Assembly (NCBI RefSeq): GCF_001320245.1 | Contig: NZ_BCBA01000032.1 | Location: 1-64,000 of the forward strand | From: Pseudomonas sp. NBRC 111124 | GTDB lineage: Bacteria > Pseudomonadota > Gammaproteobacteria > Pseudomonadales > Pseudomonadaceae | Length of the DNA: 64,000 bases | Direction of reading: 5' to 3' | In this document: positions 58,666 to 64,000 of the stretch, in pieces | How positions within the stretch are numbered: position 1 is the stretch's first letter | How the letters are laid out: each line of letters starts with the position of its first letter | Notes under the pieces: model-generated | Database searches by the model: none | What the model saw: only the letters and a program-made list of their open reading frames with translations | What the model was told of the DNA's origin: nothing | Translations under genes and position numbers: made by a program

Positions 58666-58693
58666 CTCTGGGCCGGTAAACCCCGGCCCAGAG
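58666..58693. repeat. Hairpin between spuD and spuE
   Basis: 11-bp stem (58666-58676 / 58683-58693), 6-base loop, 15 bp after the spuD stop. Without T-tract; probably protects the upstream message or attenuates. Confidence 0.6.
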
Positions 58694-58707
58694 GTCACAC
58701 ATCGGGG

Positions 58708-59805
58708 TTATTTGCCCGATTTGATCTTGGTCCAGCTACGGGTGATGTCACGCTGGACCTTGGCGTCCGGTGCAGCAATGGCATACAGCTCTTTCTTCAC
58801 TTCAGCTGGCGGATAGATGCTTGGGTCGCTGGTGATGGCCTTGTCAACCAACGGGGTAGCGGCCTCGTTGCCGTTCGGGAAGCGCACGGCATTGGTGATC
58901 TCGGCCATGACTTCCGGCTGCAGCAGGAAGTTCATGAACTGGTAGGCCGCATCTTTATGCTCGGCGTCTTTCGGGATGGCGACCATGTCGTAGAAGGTAC
59001 CGGCACCTTCTTTCGGAATGATGTAGTCCACCTTCACCTTGTCGCCAGCTTCGTGGGCACGGGCCTTGGCCTGCTCGACGTCACCCGAGTAACCGACGGC
59101 TACGCAGATGTTGCCGTTGGCCAGGTCGCCGATGTACTTGGACGAGTGGAAGTAGGTGATCGAAGGACGAACCTTGAGGAACAGCTCCTCGGCGGCCTTC
59201 AGGTCTTCTTTGCTGGTGCTGTTGCTCGGCTTGCCCAGGTAGTGCAGTGCGGCCGGCAGCATTTCGGTCGGGGCATCCAGGAAGCTCACGCCGCAGCTCT
59301 TGAGCTTGGCGATGTTCTCAGGCTTGAACACCACGTCCCACGAGTCGATCTTGTCCACGCCCAGCGCGGCCTTGACCTTCTCCGGGTTGTAGCCGATGCC
59401 GATCGAGCCCCACATGTACGGGAAGGCGTGCTTGTTGTCCTTGTCGCTGGCGTCGCCAACAGCTTTGAGCAGGTCCTTGTCGAGGTTTTTCCAGTTGGTC
59501 AGCTTGGAGCGGTCCAGCTCCTCGTAGACGCCAGCCTTGATCTGTTTGGCCAGGAAATTGTTCGACGGCACGACGATGTCGTAGCCCGACTTGCCGGCCA
59601 GCAGTTTGGCCTCCAGGGTTTCGTTGCTGTCGAAGACGTCGTACTTGACCTTGATACCGGTCTGCTTCTCGAACTTGGCGATGGTGTCCGGAGCGATGTA
59701 GTCCGACCAGTTGTAGACGTTCAACACTTTGTCTTCAGCCTGAACAGCGGTAGCCACGGCACCCATCAGGGCGGCGGCCAGCAACGTTTTGCCCATTTTA
59801 TTCAT
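58708..59805 (-). CDS. spuD: Putrescine-type periplasmic binding protein SpuD
   Basis: 365 residues, signal peptide to AVQAED. Motifs [39 protein letters not shown] and [15 protein letters not shown]. Clearly a paralogue of SpuE (tandem duplication). In P. aeruginosa SpuD prefers putrescine. Confidence 0.92.
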   Translation of the reverse strand: MNKMGKTLLAAALMGAVATAVQAEDKVLNVYNWSDYIAPDTIAKFEKQTGIKVKYDVFDSNETLEAKLLAGKSGYDIVVPSNNFLAKQIKAGVYEELDRSKLTNWKNLDKDLLKAVGDASDKDNKHAFPYMWGSIGIGYNPEKVKAALGVDKIDSWDVVFKPENIAKLKSCGVSFLDAPTEMLPAALHYLGKPSNSTSKEDLKAAEELFLKVRPSITYFHSSKYIGDLANGNICVAVGYSGDVEQAKARAHEAGDKVKVDYIIPKEGAGTFYDMVAIPKDAEHKDAAYQFMNFLLQPEVMAEITNAVRFPNGNEAATPLVDKAITSDPSIYPPAEVKKELYAIAAPDAKVQRDITRSWTKIKSGK

Positions 59806-59901
59806 GCGTAATGCTCCAGAATTTTTATGTTAGCAACTGTCCAGCAGCCAGAACCCACGGTGCAGAGCGCGCGGCAACTGAAACAGCCGCTAGTCTGGCA
59901 A

Positions 59902-59941
59902 GTTACAAGGCCCTGTATCAAGGAAAGCAGGGCCTTGTAAC
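59902..59941. repeat. Hairpin between spuC and spuD
   Basis: 14-bp perfect stem (59902-59915 / 59928-59941), 12-base loop, in the 169-bp gap between spuC and spuD. No T-tract on the minus strand. Confidence 0.65.
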
Positions 59942-59974
59942 GACTTAATGTCACATCGCTAGCCTAGCAAACGC

Positions 59975-61336
59975 TTATCGAATCGCCTCAAGGGTCAAAT
60001 CGAGGCATTTGCGTGCCTTTACTACCAACTCGTCGATCTCTTCATGGCTGATCACCAGTGGCGGCGCGATGATCATCGTATCGCCGACCGCACGCATGAT
60101 CAGGCCGTTTTCGAAGCAGAAGTTACGGCAGACCATTCCGACACCCTTGCCCTCATAACGGCTGCGGGTCGCCTTGTCCTTGACCAACTCGATCGCGCCG
60201 AGCAGGCCCAGGCCGCGCACCTCGCCGACCAGCGGGTGGTCCTGCAGTTCACGCAAACGCTTTTGCAAATACGGTGCCGCTTCCGTACGTGCCTTCTCGA
60301 CGATCTTTTCGTCGCGCAGGATGCGCAGGTTTTCCAGGCCCACAGCAGCCGCCACCGGATGGCCGGAATACGTGAAGCCGTGGTTGAAGTCGCCACCTTC
60401 GCTGATCACCTTGGCCACCTTGTCACGCACGATCACACCGCCCATGGGGATGTAACCGGAGGTCAGGCCCTTGGCAATGGTCATCAGATCGGGCTTGAGG
60501 TCGTAGTAGTCGGAGCCGAACCACTCGCCTGTGCGCCCGAAGCCACAGATCACTTCGTCGGCGACGAACAGGATGTCGTACTTCGCCAGGATCTCCTTGA
60601 CCTTCGGCCAGTAGGTTTCCGGCGGAATGATCACGCCACCGGCGCCCTGGATCGGCTCGGCGATGAAGGCGGCGACATTGTCTTCGCCGACTTCCAGAAT
60701 CTTTTTCTCCAGTTGCTCGGCTGCCCAGACTCCGAACTCGTCCGGGTTCATGTCGCCGCCCTCACCGAACCAGTACGGCTGAGGAATGTGCACGATGCCC
60801 GGGATCGGCAGGCCGCCCTGCTCGTGCATGCCACTCATGCCGCCCAGGCACGCACCCGCGAAGGTGGAGCCGTGGTAGCCGTTGATGCGGCCGATGATGG
60901 TCTGCTTGTGCGGCTTGCCCTTCAGCGCCCAGTAATGGCGAACCATGCGCAGCACAGTGTCGTTGCCTTCGGAGCCGGAACCGGTGAAGAACACATGGGT
61001 CATGCCTTCAGGGGCCACGTCGGTGATCGCCTTGGCCAGCTCCAGCGCTGGCGGGTGAGCGGTCTGGAAGAACAGGTTGTAGTACGGCAGTTCGCGCATC
61101 TGCTTTTCTGCCGCCTGCACCAGTTCTTCACGGCCGTAGCCGACTGCCACGCACCATAGGCCGGCCATGCCGTCGAGGATCTTGTGCCCCTCGCTGTCCC
61201 ACAAATGCACACCCTGCGCCTTGGTGATGATGCGCGGCCCCTTCTCCTTCAGCTGCTTGTAGTCAGAGAAGGGTGCAAGGTGGTGCTCGCCGCTCAGGTT
61301 TTGCCATTCACGGGTTTGCGGGTTGTTGACGCTCAT
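59975..61336 (-). CDS. spuC: Putrescine-pyruvate (polyamine) aminotransferase SpuC
   Basis: Class III PLP aminotransferase, 453 residues from MSVNNPQTRE (GGAGAGG upstream). DGMAGLWCVAVGYG, ADEVICGFGRTGE and the PLP lysine in MTIAKGLTSGYIPMG near residue 285. Converts putrescine or glutamylated diamines to the aldehyde. 46 bp after spuB. Confidence 0.93.
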   Translation of the reverse strand: MSVNNPQTREWQNLSGEHHLAPFSDYKQLKEKGPRIITKAQGVHLWDSEGHKILDGMAGLWCVAVGYGREELVQAAEKQMRELPYYNLFFQTAHPPALELAKAITDVAPEGMTHVFFTGSGSEGNDTVLRMVRHYWALKGKPHKQTIIGRINGYHGSTFAGACLGGMSGMHEQGGLPIPGIVHIPQPYWFGEGGDMNPDEFGVWAAEQLEKKILEVGEDNVAAFIAEPIQGAGGVIIPPETYWPKVKEILAKYDILFVADEVICGFGRTGEWFGSDYYDLKPDLMTIAKGLTSGYIPMGGVIVRDKVAKVISEGGDFNHGFTYSGHPVAAAVGLENLRILRDEKIVEKARTEAAPYLQKRLRELQDHPLVGEVRGLGLLGAIELVKDKATRSRYEGKGVGMVCRNFCFENGLIMRAVGDTMIIAPPLVISHEEIDELVVKARKCLDLTLEAIR

Positions 61337-61382
61337 GTGCCTCTCCATTTTCCGGCGGCCGCACGGGCGGCCTCAGGGTTGA

Positions 61383-62741
61383 TCAGACAGCGAATAACAG
61401 GAACTCACGCTCCCAGGAGCTGATGACGCGTTTGAAGTTCTCGTGCTCGGCGCGTTTGGTGGCGACGTAGCCGGTGATGAACTTCTTGCCCAGGTACTGC
61501 ACCAGCGCACGGCTGTTTTCCATGCGTTCGAGGGCGTCCTCGATGGTCAGCGGCAGGCGCAGGTTGCGGCGTTCGTAGCCACGGCCCTGAACCGGCGCGC
61601 TGGCTTCGATGCCCTCGACCATGCCGATATAGCCACACAGCAGGCTGGCGGCGATGGCCAGGTAAGGGTTGGCGTCAGCGCCCGGCAGGCGGTTCTCGAC
61701 GCGACGGTTCTGCGGGCCGGCATCCGGTACGCGCAGGCCAACGGTGCGGTTTTCTTCGCCCCACTCGACGTTGACCGGCGCCGAGGTGTCGGGCAGGAAG
61801 CGGCGGAACGAGTTGACGTTGGGGGCGAACAGCGGCAGCGCTTCGGGGATGAACTTCTGCAGGCCACCGATGTGGTGCAGGAACAGTTCGCTCATGCTGC
61901 CGTCTTCATTGCTGAAGATGTTCTTGCCGGTGGTCACGTCGACCACGCTCTGGTGCAGGTGCATGGCGCTGCCCGGCTCGCCGGTCATCGGCTTGGCCAT
62001 GAAGGTGGCGGCGACGTTGTGCTTGAGCGCGGCCTCGCGCATGGTGCGCTTGAACACCAGGATCTGGTCGGCCAGGTGCAGCGCATCGCCATGACGGAAG
62101 TTGATTTCCATCTGCGCCGTGCCGTCTTCGTGGATCAGGGTGTCGAGGTCCAAACGCTGCAGTTCGCACCAGTCGTAGACGTCTTCGAACAGCGGGTCGA
62201 ATTCGTTGGCGGCTTCGATCGAGAACGACTGGCGGCCGGTTTCCGGGCGGCCCGAGCGGCCGACCGGCGGCTGCAGCGGGAAGTCCGGGTCTTCGCTGCG
62301 CTTGGTCAGGTAGAACTCCATCTCCGGCGCGACGATCGGCTGCCAGCCCTTGTCTGCATAGAGCTTGAGGACTTTCTTCAGCACGTTGCGCGGTGACAGT
62401 TCGACCGGGTTGCCCTTCTTGTCGTAGGTGTCGTGGATCACCTGGGCGGTCGGCTCGATGGCCCACGGCACCAGGAATACGGCGTCCTGGTCGGGGCGGC
62501 AGATCATGTCGATGTCGGCCGGGTCTAGCAGGTCGTAATAGATGTCATCGTCGACATAGTCGCCGGTCACGGTCTGCAGCAATACACTTTCGGGCAGGCG
62601 CATGCCTTTTTCGGCGATGAATTTGTTGGTGGGCGAGATCTTGCCGCGGGTGATGCCGGTCAGGTCGCTGATCAGGCATTCGACTTCGGTGATCTTGTGC
62701 TCTTTCAACCAATCGGTGAGCTGGTCGAGGTTGTTACTCAT
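61383..62741 (-). CDS. spuB: Glutamylpolyamine synthetase SpuB (glutamine synthetase family)
   Basis: 452 residues. Glutamine synthetase-type catalytic core with APEMEFYL, GSAMHLHQSV and NSFRRFLPD; the type-specific adenylylation site of GlnA is not evident. ATP-dependent gamma-glutamylation of polyamines, first catabolic step. First gene of spuBCDEFGH. Confidence 0.92.
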   Translation of the reverse strand: MSNNLDQLTDWLKEHKITEVECLISDLTGITRGKISPTNKFIAEKGMRLPESVLLQTVTGDYVDDDIYYDLLDPADIDMICRPDQDAVFLVPWAIEPTAQVIHDTYDKKGNPVELSPRNVLKKVLKLYADKGWQPIVAPEMEFYLTKRSEDPDFPLQPPVGRSGRPETGRQSFSIEAANEFDPLFEDVYDWCELQRLDLDTLIHEDGTAQMEINFRHGDALHLADQILVFKRTMREAALKHNVAATFMAKPMTGEPGSAMHLHQSVVDVTTGKNIFSNEDGSMSELFLHHIGGLQKFIPEALPLFAPNVNSFRRFLPDTSAPVNVEWGEENRTVGLRVPDAGPQNRRVENRLPGADANPYLAIAASLLCGYIGMVEGIEASAPVQGRGYERRNLRLPLTIEDALERMENSRALVQYLGKKFITGYVATKRAEHENFKRVISSWEREFLLFAV

Positions 62742-63315
62742 AAATACCTCAGGAGGTAAGGTGGTCCGCGCTCTGATTCTGGAGGGAGTAGATTGCTAAA
62801 GCAAAAACCCACGCGCAGGCGCACTGTGGATACACTGAAATCAAGCGTGTCCGTAGTGGCATCAAAGGGCAGGAATACGAGAAGAGCAACGAAAAAGCGT
62901 TACGAGGTGTGGTCCAGGTGCGCAAAGCGTCAATTATTGCGGCCATGCAGGCCACAGTTCGACTGATGCGTGCGGGAACGGCAGGGATACCCGACTGCAC
63001 TGCGCAGGCAGCGCGTTCAGGTCGCGACAAGCGGACCATGTGACCCTCGTATTATTGTGTTTTGGGTTGAGTCCGAGCTTAGCCTTGTTAATTTTTTTAC
63101 ACAACACCTCCGTAAAAAATAAAACACGGCATGTCGGAGATAGCCCTTTGTGAAGGAAATAGCGGATAATGGCGCGCCCCGATATGCAGCAAATCTGCCG
63201 TCGATGTGCCATTTCAGGGCATCATGGGGTTGGCTTGACATCAGTTTGTCTTTTCGATTGACTGGTCCTGCAAGCCCCCCTTGATTGATATTTTTAACAA
63301 CAAAGGTGTTGCATC
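62742..63315. promoter_or_regulatory. 574-bp divergent intergenic region between spuB and spuI
   Basis: No convincing gene. AT-rich stretch at 63075-63130 and a TTGACA at 63235-63240 (no good -10 at 17 bp) are the only promoter-like marks; the region must serve both polyamine operons. Confidence 0.5.
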
Positions 63316-64000
63316 ATGTCGGTACCCCCGCGTGCCGTTCAGCTTAACGAAGCGAACGCGTTCCTTAAGGAACATCCTGAGGTTCTCTACGTTGACCTTC
63401 TGATTGCAGATATGAATGGTGTGGTGCGTGGTAAGCGCATTGAGCGCACCAGCCTCCACAAGGTTTACGAGAAAGGCATCAACCTGCCGGCCTCCCTCTT
63501 CGCCCTGGACATCAACGGTTCTACCGTCGAAAGCACCGGGCTGGGCCTGGACATCGGCGATGCTGACCGCATCTGCTATCCAATCCCCGACACACTCTGC
63601 AATGAGCCATGGCAGAAGCGCCCGACCGCGCAGCTGCTGATGACCATGCACGAACTGGAAGGCGAGCCGTTCTTCGCCGACCCGCGCGAAGTGCTGCGTC
63701 AGGTGGTGAGCAAGTTCACCGATATGGGCCTGACCATCTGCGCCGCGTTCGAGCTGGAGTTCTACCTGATCGACCAGGAGAACGTGAACGGCCGTCCGCA
63801 GCCACCACGCTCGCCAATCTCGGGCAAGCGCCCGCAGTCGACCCAGGTCTACCTGATCGACGACCTCGACGAATATGCCGACTGCCTGCAGGACATCCTG
63901 GAAGGCGCGAAAGAGCAAGGCATCCCGGCTGACGCCATCGTCAAGGAAAGCGCCCCGGCGCAGTTCGAAGTCAACCTGCACCACGTTGCCGACCCGCTCA
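63316..64000 (+). CDS. spuI: Glutamylpolyamine synthetase SpuI (3' end cut by window)
   Basis: 228 codons visible. Glutamine synthetase-family N-terminal and start of catalytic domain: LIADMNGVVRGKRIER, FALDINGSTVEST, and AAFELEFYLID. ATG at 63316 with AAAGGTG upstream. Divergent from spuB, as in P. aeruginosa where spuI (PA0296) and spuB are two of several glutamylpolyamine synthetases. Confidence 0.9.
   Translation, partial: MSVPPRAVQLNEANAFLKEHPEVLYVDLLIADMNGVVRGKRIERTSLHKVYEKGINLPASLFALDINGSTVESTGLGLDIGDADRICYPIPDTLCNEPWQKRPTAQLLMTMHELEGEPFFADPREVLRQVVSKFTDMGLTICAAFELEFYLIDQENVNGRPQPPRSPISGKRPQSTQVYLIDDLDEYADCLQDILEGAKEQGIPADAIVKESAPAQFEVNLHHVADPL

Noticed and set aside
63235..63263. Sigma-70 promoter for spuI with TTGACA
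   Set aside because: No acceptable -10 box at 16-18 bp spacing; kept only as a weak mark in the intergenic entry.

Overview
The window looks like chromosome of a Pseudomonas putida-group bacterium. The evidence is high GC content, P. putida-type REP elements (a core like TTCGCGGGCNNGCCCGCTCC, often as inverted pairs), a cadA/cadR pair matching the P. putida type (CadR Cys77/Cys112/Cys119), and a spu polyamine cluster in the order known from P. aeruginosa. I saw no rRNA, tRNA, CRISPR array, prophage or plasmid function. The only mobile-type gene is a REP-associated transposase.

Layout. 1-6.1 kb: phosphorylcholine phosphatase (cut by the window edge), cystine symporter, folA, and an overlapping DUF2868 membrane protein / DUF3482 GTPase pair of unknown role. 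6.1-11 kb: a likely 2-aminoethylphosphonate ABC importer with a LysR regulator. 11-13.8 kb: divergent cadA/cadR. 13.9-28.6 kb: housekeeping genes (thyA, lgt, TauE-like exporter, NRDE protein, ptsP, rppH, HAD phosphatase, ilvA, rpiA, SdiA-regulated-type protein, FAH hydrolase, D-2-hydroxyglutarate dehydrogenase divergent from serA). 28.8-36 kb: small enzymes, including a substrate-binding protein with its middle missing, a TudS-like DUF523 protein, a prolyl hydroxylase of the EF-Tu-modifying type, and an AHL-acylase-type Ntn hydrolase. 36-48.2 kb: a block that reads as sulfur-compound uptake: a polar amino-acid-type ABC importer, an orphan MetQ-like protein, an atypical AAA+ activator, a small serine hydrolase, a second TonB-ExbB-ExbD system, and the sulfate importer oscA-sbp-cysTWA. 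48.3-54.4 kb: a triABC-like RND pump with two membrane-fusion proteins, then a RAYT transposase between REP pairs. 54.4-64 kb: spuBCDEFGH, divergent from a second glutamylpolyamine synthetase (spuI) that runs off the end.

How the parts work together. SpuDEFGH imports putrescine and spermidine; SpuI/SpuB glutamylate and SpuC transaminates them. SerA makes D-2-hydroxyglutarate as a by-product and the neighbouring dehydrogenase re-oxidises it. OscA-Sbp-CysTWA takes up sulfate. CadR senses Cd/Zn and drives CadA. Intrinsic terminators or long hairpins sit after tcyP/folA, lgt, serA, metQ, exbD and cysA. Most of the remaining intergenic space between operons is REP DNA.
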